DNA of 64,000 bases from Pacificibacter maritimus (GTDB taxonomy: Bacteria > Pseudomonadota > Alphaproteobacteria > Rhodobacterales > Rhodobacteraceae). A program made the position numbers and the translations under genes. The stretch covers positions 186,001 to 250,000 of the forward strand of contig NZ_RKQK01000003.1 of the NCBI RefSeq assembly GCF_003814915.1, read 5' to 3'. Positions 49,246 to 58,239 of the stretch are shown piece by piece (position 1 is the stretch's first letter; each line of letters starts with the position of its first letter). The notes beneath the pieces were generated by a model that saw only the letters and a program-made list of their open reading frames with translations, had not been told where the DNA came from and did not search any database.

Positions 49246-52200
49246 TTAAGGGAGTACCACATCGATATCGGCATCAACGAACAAGACGCTGTCATCGCCA
49301 AGTGTGTAGATGTCGTAGGATTGTCCATCAATATCAGTCGAACCAGCTTCGGTCGCTGCGTCTGTCAAGACCACACGATCATCACCACCACCATGCACAG
49401 TCAGCGTGTTGTCTTCGCCTGTGAGGCGCGCCAAATCGCTGGCGCTCAATGTCACTTCGCCACCATTGACGAACTGAAGATCAATCGCGCCCAGATCAAA
49501 GTCACCAAGCCCGATATTGTCAACATCCACATTAAAGTAGACACCTTCGGGGCGCGTAGACCCTGTATCAAGTACAAAGAGAGTTTCAGATGTGTTGCCT
49601 GCGTCGTCTTCGGAAGATACGACAATTTGCGATCCATTTGGCACGTTATCACCAAAGGACAGCAAGGTATTCGGCCCCATGTCCAGTTCAGATGTGAGCG
49701 CAACTTGGGTTGTCTGACCAGCACCGTCGATCGCAAAGACCGATACTGAATCGGGACTGTCTTGTACCGCAACAGAGCTGATACCATCCACCGAACGGAA
49801 GTAGCCCGTGATCATCGGCGCATCGCCAAGAGTGTCGATCTGGAACTGCGCTGTATCTGTCAGGGTGTTGCCTGCCAAATCGGTTGCAACGACTGTGGCT
49901 GTGGCTGTGTAGTCACCGCCAGCCAATTCGCCTGGTGCGAAGACCACAGTCCATGTGCCATCAGCGGCAACGGTTGCTTGGTGCTGGATGCCTTCGACTG
50001 TGACAAAGACTGTAGAGCCTGCTTCAACAGATCCTGTGAGCGTCACGCCAGATGTGCTCATTTCCTCAGAGTTGAACACGCCGTCGCCGCCGACTGTGAC
50101 ATCCATCGCCAAATCATTGACCAAAGTATCATAGGTAACTGTTTCGGTCAGTGTCGCAACGTTGCCTGCCGCATCGGTGGCCGCAACAGCCACATCTACG
50201 CTGCCTTCTCCGCGCGGCAAAGCGCCTGCGGGAACATCAAGGCTCCAACTCCCGTTTTCACTGAATACAGAATAGCTTGCACCACCGATAGACACACGCA
50301 CGGTGGAATTGGGTTCCACTGTGCCCGACAAGGTCAGCCCATCGGCTGTTTCGGCAGCGCTCATCACCATATCATCTCCACCTGTGGTGGATGTCACTGC
50401 AAAGTTATCAACAAAGGTGTCGATCTGCACAGCAGTATTGACTGTCATAGTGTTGCCGGCAACATCGGTAATAGTCGCTGTCGCAGTTGAATCGTATTCG
50501 CCTGGGACCACTTCTGATGGCGCGAAGAGCACCGCAAAAGTACCTGCTGATGTCGCGGTGACGGTGTGCGATACACCCCCTAATGTCACATCAACCGATA
50601 TTCCGGGCGTCGCTGTCCCTGTCACCCAAACACCGTCTGAGGCTTCGACCGCGTTGATAACATTATCGCCCTCAATCGGGTTAGACGACAAAGCAACTGT
50701 GCCTGCCACGGTATCAACAGTCACAGATGTGACAGATGTGGCTGTGTTGCCATATTCATCCGTTGCCACAGCGGTCAAAGTTGTATCGTATTCGCCAGCG
50801 GCCAAAGTGCCCGCTGGGTATGTCACAGTCCAAGCGCCATCAGCGCCCGCAACAGTTGTCAAAGTCGATGTGCCGAGTGTGACAACAACGGTAGACCCTG
50901 CGTCAGCAGAGCCAGAAAAGGTCATCGGCGCGCCACTTTCAGCGAAGTTGATGATTTCATCCCCGCCAGAATGGCCCGCATCAATCGCGACGCCTGCCTC
51001 CGTATCGATGTGGAATGTGCCTTGGGATTGGATAACATTGCCAGCCAAATCTGTCGAAATAGCCGTTACAGCAGCATCATATGTGCCGTGTGGCAGGCTG
51101 CCAGCTTCGTAAACAGCAGACCAAGATCCGTCAGTGCTTACTGTTACAGTGCGCGACACGCCTTCGACAGTTACGACAACTGTGGCCCCTGCTTCGCCTG
51201 TTCCAGAAATGCTGACATCACTTGCGATTTCAGACGCGTTAACAGTGCCATCGCCACCGACTGAGCCTGTGCTGATTGTCAAAGAACCTTCAAGATCCAC
51301 ATGAACATCATGCAAGTAGGTCGCAGCATTGCCCGCTTCATCCGTCACAGTCGCACGTACGATTGTATCGTAAGTGCCTGCTGGCAGAGCCTCGGCGTCG
51401 AATGAAACACTCCATGTACCGTCTTCAGCCACAACTGTTTCAACGACCTGCCCTTCCAGATCGACACTCACTGTTGCGCCCGCTTCTGACGTTCCAGTGA
51501 TGGTCAAACCGTCGCTGGCCTCTTCGATATTTACGACATCGTCGCCTTCAACGGGATCAAACGTCAGGTTTTCCGCTTCGGTATCGACAACAACAGTGTC
51601 CGTCACCGTGGAACTATTGCCAGCATCGTCAGTTGTGGTGACCGTTACACCGGTTGTGTACTCACCTTCTTCAATAAGCTCGCTGTCAAATTCAGCAACC
51701 CAATCGCCGTTATCATCTACTACGGTCGATACAGTCACATCGTTGATCGTGACATCGACTGTCGCGCCAGGTTCGCCTGTGCCCGTAATTGGAACTGTGC
51801 CACTGTCATGATCTTCGCCATTGACGATATCGCCGACTGTTTCAACGCCGCCTGTCACGTCGACAGTAGGTGCTGTCGTATCAGGTGCGACAGCTTCGCC
51901 GCTCGCGCCAGATCCGCTCCCCAAAAGGGCAGCACCTGCAAGGCCAGCGCCAGCAAGCGCTGCACCACTGCCAAGACCAAACAAAGCTGGCGCCAAAGGT
52001 GCCACAACGGGCTCGACGCGCTCTAGATCCAAAAAGGCAATCTGGTCGTATTCACTCCACTTGCCCGACAAATCGATGTCAGAATAGGAGGCGATGATTT
52101 CGCCCTGCCCCATAGCATCCAGTTCGACATGGGTCATGAGGCCACGCTCTGACAGCAAAAGGTCTTTTTCAGCGCCGCTGAAATAGCCCTCAAGCACGAT

Positions 52201-52395
52201 TGTTTTTCCGCCCACCAGCGTCAAAACCAAATCTGACCCACTGCGCGCGTAACCCGATATAGCAGCTGTCGATGTGTTCAACGACACATCTGACATCCCT
52301 ACAACGGATAATGTTTCGGAGGATTCGGCCAAAGACAACGTGCCGTGTTCGATATTGCCCGCAGAATCGCGCAGCGAAAATTGAATGCCCAACAT
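49246..52395 (-). CDS. Ig-like repeat adhesin secreted by type I system (BapA-like)
   Basis: A 1049-residue acidic surface protein. Residues 1-about 165 form a BapA-like prefix ending in an Ala/Gly-rich stretch (AALAGAGLAGAALLGSG). Next are seven bacterial Ig-like repeats of about 97 residues (about 170-850), each with G-x-G-EAGATV, DGTWSV and a closing DAAGN...VDT pattern, and an eighth degenerate repeat. The last 100 residues (ending LGDDSVLFVDADIDVVLP) resemble an uncleaved type I secretion signal. No GGxGxD calcium repeats are seen. It heads the operon with TolC, ABC and HlyD genes. Confidence 0.9.
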   Translation of the reverse strand: MLGIQFSLRDSAGNIEHGTLSLAESSETLSVVGMSDVSLNTSTAAISGYARSGSDLVLTLVGGKTIVLEGYFSGAEKDLLLSERGLMTHVELDAMGQGEIIASYSDIDLSGKWSEYDQIAFLDLERVEPVVAPLAPALFGLGSGAALAGAGLAGAALLGSGSGASGEAVAPDTTAPTVDVTGGVETVGDIVNGEDHDSGTVPITGTGEPGATVDVTINDVTVSTVVDDNGDWVAEFDSELIEEGEYTTGVTVTTTDDAGNSSTVTDTVVVDTEAENLTFDPVEGDDVVNIEEASDGLTITGTSEAGATVSVDLEGQVVETVVAEDGTWSVSFDAEALPAGTYDTIVRATVTDEAGNAATYLHDVHVDLEGSLTISTGSVGGDGTVNASEIASDVSISGTGEAGATVVVTVEGVSRTVTVSTDGSWSAVYEAGSLPHGTYDAAVTAISTDLAGNVIQSQGTFHIDTEAGVAIDAGHSGGDEIINFAESGAPMTFSGSADAGSTVVVTLGTSTLTTVAGADGAWTVTYPAGTLAAGEYDTTLTAVATDEYGNTATSVTSVTVDTVAGTVALSSNPIEGDNVINAVEASDGVWVTGTATPGISVDVTLGGVSHTVTATSAGTFAVLFAPSEVVPGEYDSTATATITDVAGNTMTVNTAVQIDTFVDNFAVTSTTGGDDMVMSAAETADGLTLSGTVEPNSTVRVSIGGASYSVFSENGSWSLDVPAGALPRGEGSVDVAVAATDAAGNVATLTETVTYDTLVNDLAMDVTVGGDGVFNSEEMSTSGVTLTGSVEAGSTVFVTVEGIQHQATVAADGTWTVVFAPGELAGGDYTATATVVATDLAGNTLTDTAQFQIDTLGDAPMITGYFRSVDGISSVAVQDSPDSVSVFAIDGAGQTTQVALTSELDMGPNTLLSFGDNVPNGSQIVVSSEDDAGNTSETLFVLDTGSTRPEGVYFNVDVDNIGLGDFDLGAIDLQFVNGGEVTLSASDLARLTGEDNTLTVHGGGDDRVVLTDAATEAGSTDIDGQSYDIYTLGDDSVLFVDADIDVVLP
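49560..51885 (-). repeat. Tandem Ig-like domain repeats within the adhesin gene
   Basis: About eight imperfect repeats of roughly 290 bases. At protein level they share the opening G-GD--(V/I)N--E, GTGEAG(A/S)TV, DG(T/S)W-V, G-YD and D-AGN elements. DNA identity between units is modest, so they are old or selected to diverge. Confidence 0.8.
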
Positions 52396-52873
52396 AATAC
52401 TACTTTACTTTACCCCAGGAGAACGGCGGATTTTTGAACCCGCATCTTTTCATTAGTTGCTCAGAGTAAAGCTACATGATTTGCGAATCACTGACTAGCC
52501 TTTAAATGTATCGCGAACACGAAAAAGTCATATTTCACCACCAAATATCGACCATTTAATCAAATAAACGGCAAATATGGTGACCAGCACGATATATCGA
52601 GTTGCGTACAAAACAGCGATTACAACCGCAAGCTTTACCCCAAAACGGCGCAAAACACCGAAATGTTTAAAAACCATTAATTGGAACAAATAAAGAACAA
52701 AACAGGTCGATGCAAGTGCAGTCAAAGTCCCAACTTGATATTCTGACGCAGAACATCCCTCATCCTATGCGCATCACTCAAGGTATGGATCATGCGCCAT
52801 TGCATCCCCTCACTCAGTTCGTAATACACGAGCAAACACATATGATGCATAATAGACAGCAGGAGAAACAGCG
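52396..52873. other. 478-base divergent gap, two doubtful short ORFs
   Basis: Holds the promoter regions of the adhesin operon (minus) and the kinase gene (plus). Two short minus-strand ORFs are joined by a TTGA overlap: 52722-52850 (42 codons, starting MHHMCLLVYYE) and 52528-52725 (65 residues, with two hydrophobic segments, FVLYLFQLMVF and LVTIFAVYLIKW). Neither is recognised. The second could be a real small membrane protein, but its TTG start and lack of a clear ribosome site keep confidence low. Confidence 0.35.
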
Positions 52874-53749
52874 ATGAAGGTTGATTGGATTGCGGTGAGC
52901 TGCAGCGACACAAGCCTGCAAGCATGGGTCTTTGGTTCTAGCGGCGAAATCTTGGATGAGCTGACAGAAAGCATATCATCCCCCGCCAAAGCGACAGATA
53001 TCATCGACCGCGTCTCACCTTGGCTTGATAAAGCCACGACACCTCATCGCGTAAGCATCATTGCCTGCGGCAACATTGATCACATCCCAAACTATACCTG
53101 CGTCCCCTGCGCTCCACTTTCAGCACCTATTCTGGATGGAGGCATTAAAGATGATCGCGCAACTTTGCAGATCATTTCTGGAATTTCACAAGCCTCCCCT
53201 GCGGACGTTTTGCTGGGCGCGCAGGTGCAGATCGCAGGCTTTCAAGCTAAGTTTCCTAAATTTGATGGTGTTCTCTTGCTGCCTGGCCCGCATAGCGTCT
53301 GGGCGCATGTCAGCGCCGATGAAATTGTTTCATTCCAAAGCTTTATGACAGGCGAATTGATGGCGATCATATCACAGAGCAGCAGCTTGAAATCATGCCT
53401 TGGGGATGGTTTTTGGGACGACCGTATTTTTGATGACGCCTTAAGCGAAGCCCTGTCCAGACCTGAAAGACTGGCTGCAAAACTCTTATCTCTAAGGGCT
53501 GACCATCTGTTGGGGCAAGCAAAGGGCGGCAGCGCAAAAGCGCGACTTGCAGGCCTATTGGTTGGCGCTGAATTGGCTGCGGCCAAACCCTATTGGCTGG
53601 GGCAGATGGTGGGTGTGATCGGCGCAGATGCCTTAACTGAAATCTATATAAACGCTTTAAAATCGCAAGGCATCGCAGCGCAACACGCAGACCCCACAGA
53701 AATGACGAAAGCGGGCCTTGCTTTGGCACGCGTACAGCAGCTTTCCTAG
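52874..53749 (+). CDS. 2-dehydro-3-deoxygalactonokinase (DgoK-like)
   Basis: Phosphorylates 2-keto-3-deoxy-galactonate in galactonate breakdown. The 291-residue protein keeps the DgoK features LPGPHSVWAHVSADEIVSFQSFMTGELMAII, LLVGAELAAAK and GVIGADALTEIYINAL. The N-terminal phosphate loop is altered (SCSDTSLQAWVF in place of the usual G-T-T/S-N-x-R), so activity is not certain. It lies 14 bases before an SMP-30 lactonase, as in sugar-acid pathways. Confidence 0.83.
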   Translation: MKVDWIAVSCSDTSLQAWVFGSSGEILDELTESISSPAKATDIIDRVSPWLDKATTPHRVSIIACGNIDHIPNYTCVPCAPLSAPILDGGIKDDRATLQIISGISQASPADVLLGAQVQIAGFQAKFPKFDGVLLLPGPHSVWAHVSADEIVSFQSFMTGELMAIISQSSSLKSCLGDGFWDDRIFDDALSEALSRPERLAAKLLSLRADHLLGQAKGGSAKARLAGLLVGAELAAAKPYWLGQMVGVIGADALTEIYINALKSQGIAAQHADPTEMTKAGLALARVQQLS

Positions 53750-53763
53750 AAAGGCGCGCAAAA

Positions 53764-54615
53764 ATGATCAGTACAACTTACAGCGAAACAATATCCGAAT
53801 TAGGCGAAGGCCCCCTGTGGCACCCAACACGCAACCAGTTGTTTTGGTTTGATGTTTTGGGAATGTGTTTGCACAGCAGTGTCAGTGGTGAACAGATCAC
53901 GTGGCAATTTGACGAACATGTCTCCGCTGCGGGCTGGGTAGACCACGATACGCTTTTGATGGCCTCAGAAACATGTCTTTCGCTGTTTGATATTGAAACG
54001 GGTGAAACCGAATTTCTCTGCGCTTTAGAGGCAGAAAACGATAGCACGCGATCCAACGACGGGCGCGCGGATCCATTCGGTGGCTTTTGGATTGGCACAA
54101 TGAGCAAAACAAGCGTTCCAAAAGCAGGCGCAATCTATCGTTATTTTGAAGGACAGCTGCGCAAACTTGTTGGTAATTTAACGGTGCCCAATTCGATCTG
54201 CTTTTCTCCAGACGGGCGATACGCTTACTATTGCGATACGCCATCTGGTAAAATCATGCGCCTTGATCTTGATGATGAGGGGTGGCCCTTGGGCAAGCCG
54301 ACCCTTTTCATTGCACAAGCAGGTGCACCCGATGGATCAGTTGTTGATGCGGATGGAAACCTGTGGAATGCAGATTGGCACCTAAGACGCGTCAGCTGTT
54401 ATGCGCCGACGAGTGAAAAACTGCGCCATATTGATATCGAAGCAACGCACGTAACTTGCCCCGCGTTTGGAGGCGAAAACGGCACCACATTATTCGTCAC
54501 GACAGCGCGCCCGACATCGCAAGATCCCGCCTTGAAAGCCCTGCCCACAGACGGTCATGTTTTAGAAATTGCCACTGTCGCACAAGGCCGCCCAGAGCCG
54601 CAGGTCGCGTTGTAA
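53764..54615 (+). CDS. SMP-30/gluconolactonase family protein
   Basis: A six-bladed beta-propeller lactonase of 283 residues that opens aldonolactones using a divalent metal. Metal-site residues are visible: Glu in LGEGPLWHP (about residue 13), Asn in NSICFSPDGRYAYYCDT, and Asp in GAPDGSVVDADGNLWNA. With the DgoK-like kinase it suggests conversion of an aldonolactone such as galactonolactone to pyruvate and a triose phosphate. The aldolase and dehydratase are not in the window. Confidence 0.9.
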   Translation: MISTTYSETISELGEGPLWHPTRNQLFWFDVLGMCLHSSVSGEQITWQFDEHVSAAGWVDHDTLLMASETCLSLFDIETGETEFLCALEAENDSTRSNDGRADPFGGFWIGTMSKTSVPKAGAIYRYFEGQLRKLVGNLTVPNSICFSPDGRYAYYCDTPSGKIMRLDLDDEGWPLGKPTLFIAQAGAPDGSVVDADGNLWNADWHLRRVSCYAPTSEKLRHIDIEATHVTCPAFGGENGTTLFVTTARPTSQDPALKALPTDGHVLEIATVAQGRPEPQVAL

Positions 54616-54704
54616 ACGCAGGATCTAAAATAGGGAAAAACCACGCCAAATCAGGGTAGAGGAAAAGAAATACATCAGACAGCAGAAAAGTCGCAAATTC
54701 TCTC

Positions 54705-54733
54705 TTGACCCTGCCAGCGTGACGGACTACCTA
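54705..54733 (+). promoter_or_regulatory. Promoter of tRNA-Met
   Basis: TTGACC (54705-54710), 17-base spacer, TACCTA (54728-54733). This is a good housekeeping -35/-10 pair ending 11 bases before the mature tRNA. Confidence 0.7.
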
Positions 54734-54744
54734 CGCGGCACTTC

Positions 54745-54821
54745 GGCGGAGTAGCTCAGTTGGTTAGAGCAGCGGAATCATAATCCGCGTGTCGGGGGTT
54801 CAAGTCCCTCCTCCGCTACCA
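54745..54821 (+). tRNA. tRNA-Met (CAT anticodon, elongator type)
   Basis: Full cloverleaf: acceptor GGCGGAG with CTCCGCT (one G-U pair), D-arm GCTC...GAGC, anticodon stem GCGGA/TCCGC around loop ATCATAA (anticodon CAT), T-arm with TTCAAGT loop, and encoded CCA. The loop and the G-U first pair argue against initiator tRNA. A CAT anticodon can also belong to the lysidine-modified tRNA-Ile, but the body matches alphaproteobacterial elongator Met. It marks the left edge of the accessory island. Confidence 0.93.
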
Positions 54822-56046
54822 TATCCCTACATCAATGCATTGAATTAGCAGGCCTTTTTAAGGGACCTTGATTCCTTCCCACCATTTTACCCACACTTAG
54901 GGAAATTGTTTTCAGCGCTTCATGCTCCGACCTCCCAAAAGAATCCGTACCCTCAACGAGCACTCGGCGGGCGAAGATTATAGAACCCATTGTTCATCAC
55001 TCTTTCCAAGACAATCACCGACACAAAGAAATTGCCGCTGCCCACTATGAAAGTGGACGATTCCACTCATGGCGACACGGGTAACTTAGAATTGCAGCAA
55101 ACAGGACTCTCTATCTAGATAACCGGACCATTTTGTCCTTTTAAGACAAAGATATAGAACACTTCTGGCCAACGATGATCGCCTTCCGCAAAGAGACACC
55201 TCCATTGCGTATTCTACTCACCCAACTCTAAAATGTGGGATGCCTAAATAGGTTTGAGACGGGACATTGGACGCGCGCAAGGCCTACAACGGTCGAAGCT
55301 CCCCCTACGCCCCTGAACCGCTTGAGAGAACCCCCCTAGAACCAATGCACCTCGCTCCGAGAAAGCTACATGAGTAACCGAGCGCACCCGCCATCTCTCT
55401 TTCATTTCGATCTTAAATCGAAGTTGGATCATTGAAGCATTGGCCCACGGCCTTACTAGCATTGGGATTGAGGAGTGCTACAGTGACCGTAACCGACGCC
55501 CCTACCCCCTTTTTTATACCGCCATCGCCCCCCGGCCCCCAAAAATGCCGTTCATGATTGCTCATCCAAGCCTCCGCTCTCGAGGGTTTCCATAAAGGGT
55601 TTGGCTTTCTCGCCTAGTGATGGGGGACCGTACCGTAGAGATTTCGGCACTGCAGATAAATGCGATGAATAAATGTTCCATGCTTTTCGTCCTGTGCAGC
55701 CATTCACCAGAAATTTCGAATTTAGCACCTCGCTCTCCGAAATGCCCCCAATTGCGGAAAAGTTTCATAAACCGCCGAAAAGCGGACACGAAATCATCAT
55801 ATTTTCACAACACTACGCCTAAATATTATCAGTCCCGCCTGCGGCTCTCCTCATCTCGAGATAATCTGTAACTCGCGATAGACTCGAATTATTAGCCATG
55901 GGTCAAAGGCGATGGACCCGCCATCATTCTTCCAATAGGCTTAACATATTGGAAGGCAAAAAGGGATTCAGCATATCGAATTCCCGCCCATTTTAACAGG
56001 TTCGCCTTTGCTTCGGTGGGGCGACCCAAAACGGAAATTGTGTACG
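54822..56046. other. 1.2-kb stretch without a supported gene
   Basis: Short open frames exist (for example minus 55244-55462 and minus 55562-55789), but none has a recognisable domain or a good start. The sequence looks like decayed remnants between the tRNA and the first island gene. A small inverted repeat TTTGTC/GACAAA lies near 55134-55150. The only striking element is the 9-9-9 inverted repeat at 55929-55955. Confidence 0.5.
55929..55955. promoter_or_regulatory. Perfect 9-9-9 inverted repeat, putative operator
   Basis: CTTCCAATA (55929-55937), spacer ggcttaaca, TATTGGAAG (55947-55955). It lies 92 bases upstream of the GHKL gene and no T-run follows, so a repressor site is more likely than a terminator. 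Its half-sites differ from CIRCE despite the same spacing. Confidence 0.5.
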
Positions 56047-58239
56047 ATGCTGAGCGAGGCAAGAAAGCTTACTTTTCAACCGAGAGCGAAAATCATTCGA
56101 ACAATCGGTGATCAGCTTATTAGCGGTCCAGAGGCCGCGATAATTGAACTCGTCAAAAACTCTTATGATGCAGATGCAAGCTATGTTTCAGTTAAGTTTT
56201 TTCCACCTCTGGACGAAGGTGAGTGCCGCATTGAAGTATCGGATGACGGGCATGGAATGACTTTGGATGACATCCGACAGAAGTGGATGGAACCTGCCAC
56301 AGCTTCAAAGGCCAAGCAAAGGCTGACTAGGTCGAAGAACCGGAAGGTCATGGGTTCAAAAGGGATTGGGCGTTTTGCCTCAGCAAAGCTTGGTGACATA
56401 ATGTCACTTGTTTCGACGGCAGAAGATGATGGGCGATTGCAAACAATCCTCATTCCAGAACTGGATTGGTCGATTTTCACTGATGATGTCTACTTGCATG
56501 ACATCGAAATTGACTACATTTCCCAACCTGCATTTGACAACACTGGCACACTAATTGAGATCAGAAATGCAAAACAGACTTGGAATGAAGCACGCCTGAA
56601 ACAACTGCACTTGGAACTCAGAAAACTAGTGTCCCCACGAGAATTTCTTGATGATAAGGACCCAGATTTTAAAATTTTTCTTGACCTATCATTGTGCACG
56701 AAGAGCACCTGCGGCTTTGCAGGTGATCAAATTGTTACCGCAAGCGATGATCAAAAACCGGATGACAAGCATCGTGTCTTAGCGTTTCCGGTGCTAACGG
56801 CCTGTGACTATGAGCTCATCGGAAGCTTTGACAAAGTTGGTAAGTTCGAAGGAACATTCCAAATAAAACGTGCGGGCCGTGCCCCCGAAACAATATCAAT
56901 TGAAGCACCAAAAAGTGATGAAGTGCTCTCACCTGGAGCATTCCATGTTCAAATCTCAATCTTTGATCGTGAGCCTGAGACAATAAAGAAAAATATGGAG
57001 GCTGCAGGTATGAGTAAAACGACTGCAGCCGAAGCGAAGAAGATGCTGGATAGCATTGCCGGGGTTTCGATATTCCGAAATGGCTTTCGTATTAGACCTT
57101 ACGGGGACAGCCAAAATGACTGGCTAACCTTAGATTCTCGCCGAGTTCAGAACCCGTCCATGAAAATCGGACGCAATCAAATCTCCGGAATCATTTCAGT
57201 TGGAGATCAACATGACACAGATCTTCTCGAACGTAGCAGCCGGGAAGGATTTGAGGATAACGCAGCATTTCAACGACTTACAGCTCTCGTTTTGCTCTTG
57301 TTGGATCAATTTGCAGAACCGAAGAGGTACGCTTTTCGAAGTGATACCGGGATTGCCCGGAAAAGAGATGTCACCTTCGACGAGACGCGTGAGCTAGCAG
57401 AACTGGCAAAAATTCGAAAGTTGGTTTCAACGCTCGAACCCAAGGAACGGGCGCAAGCAGAACATGTTATTTCTGAGCAATCTGCGAAACTTCAGGATCG
57501 CATCGACCAGCTCCAAGAGAGGCATAGGATACTGGAGGCTACGTCTTCTTTGGGAGCAATTGTTGGCGAGGTTTTGCATGAAGGTAGCCCGGCTGCGCGC
57601 TACATAGCTGAAGCTTCAGACCAACTATTACTGAGGTACAAATCGCTCCTTGAAGGCAAAGGCCCAGGGTTTGAGGCTAGTAAAAAGGCTTTTTCACGGA
57701 AGTTGCCGTTCATCAAAGACTACGGTTTCAAACTCAACAGCCTTTTTGTGAACTTGGAGCCCTTGGCCGGTGGCAAACGGGGAAAACCGCAATTTTTCTA
57801 CCCAGGCAGGACGATTGACAGCGCTAGAGAGCTCTTTGCTAGCCACAACATCCCAATCGAAACTATTTCAGAGACGACCAATCTTGAACTTCTGGGATAC
57901 CCTTCTGATCTTTCTACTGCAGTTTTGAACATCATTGGGAACTCGATTTATTGGTTAACCGAACATAAGATCCCGATGCCATGCGTCAAAGTGAAAATCA
58001 GTCGCGATGGCGACAATGCCATCATCTTGATTGAAGATAATGGACCAGGAGTACCTGCAGAATTCGCTGAGCAAATATTTGAGGTTGGGTTTTCGCTAAA
58101 AAACGGTGGTACCGGTTTGGGCCTCAATATAGCGAGGGAAACCCTTGCTCGATCTGGGGCGAAGCTATTCTTCCACGAAGGATTCGTGGGGGGAACACAA
58201 TTTGAGATTAGATTTCCAGCCAAGAAGATAAGCACATGA
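56047..58239 (+). CDS. Dual GHKL ATPase: Hsp90/MutL-like N-terminus plus histidine-kinase-like C-terminus
   Basis: A 730-residue cytoplasmic protein. The N-terminal GHL domain shows AAIIELVKNSYDADA (Glu34, Asn38), SDDGHGM and GSKGIGRFASAKLG, as in MutL/Hsp90/MORC ATPases. A middle domain of unknown fold follows. A coiled coil (about 455-500) leads into LGAIVGEVLHEGSPAARY, where His511 sits in a HisKA-like H-E-x-x-P context. The C-terminal kinase ATPase has N-box VLNIIGNSIYWL, G1 EDNGPGVP and G2 GTGLGLNIARE. Its stop overlaps the receiver gene (ATGA), which argues for a phosphorelay pair. The frame extends to a TTG at 56008, but the ATG at 56047 is preferred. Confidence 0.85.
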   Translation: MLSEARKLTFQPRAKIIRTIGDQLISGPEAAIIELVKNSYDADASYVSVKFFPPLDEGECRIEVSDDGHGMTLDDIRQKWMEPATASKAKQRLTRSKNRKVMGSKGIGRFASAKLGDIMSLVSTAEDDGRLQTILIPELDWSIFTDDVYLHDIEIDYISQPAFDNTGTLIEIRNAKQTWNEARLKQLHLELRKLVSPREFLDDKDPDFKIFLDLSLCTKSTCGFAGDQIVTASDDQKPDDKHRVLAFPVLTACDYELIGSFDKVGKFEGTFQIKRAGRAPETISIEAPKSDEVLSPGAFHVQISIFDREPETIKKNMEAAGMSKTTAAEAKKMLDSIAGVSIFRNGFRIRPYGDSQNDWLTLDSRRVQNPSMKIGRNQISGIISVGDQHDTDLLERSSREGFEDNAAFQRLTALVLLLLDQFAEPKRYAFRSDTGIARKRDVTFDETRELAELAKIRKLVSTLEPKERAQAEHVISEQSAKLQDRIDQLQERHRILEATSSLGAIVGEVLHEGSPAARYIAEASDQLLLRYKSLLEGKGPGFEASKKAFSRKLPFIKDYGFKLNSLFVNLEPLAGGKRGKPQFFYPGRTIDSARELFASHNIPIETISETTNLELLGYPSDLSTAVLNIIGNSIYWLTEHKIPMPCVKVKISRDGDNAIILIEDNGPGVPAEFAEQIFEVGFSLKNGGTGLGLNIARETLARSGAKLFFHEGFVGGTQFEIRFPAKKIST

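Noticed and set aside
49762-51811. Several long plus-strand ORFs opposite the adhesin repeats
   Set aside because: They mirror the repeated Ig codons in another frame (Ser/Thr/Val or Cys/His-rich) and have no domains or starts.
49246-52395. Repeat array considered as CRISPR or RTX
   Set aside because: Units are about 290 bases, coding and imperfect; no short identical repeats with spacers and no GGxGxD nonapeptides.
54745-54821. tRNA read as tRNA-Ile (lysidine) or initiator Met
   Set aside because: The CAT anticodon allows both, but the acceptor pairing and body fit elongator Met of alphaproteobacteria.
55244-55789. Two minus-strand ORFs (72 and 75 codons) in the post-tRNA gap
   Set aside because: No recognisable domain, weak starts and no ribosome sites; treated as remnants or chance frames.
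55929-55955. Inverted repeat read as a terminator or second CIRCE
   Set aside because: No T-run follows on either strand, and the half-sites do not match TTAGCACTC.
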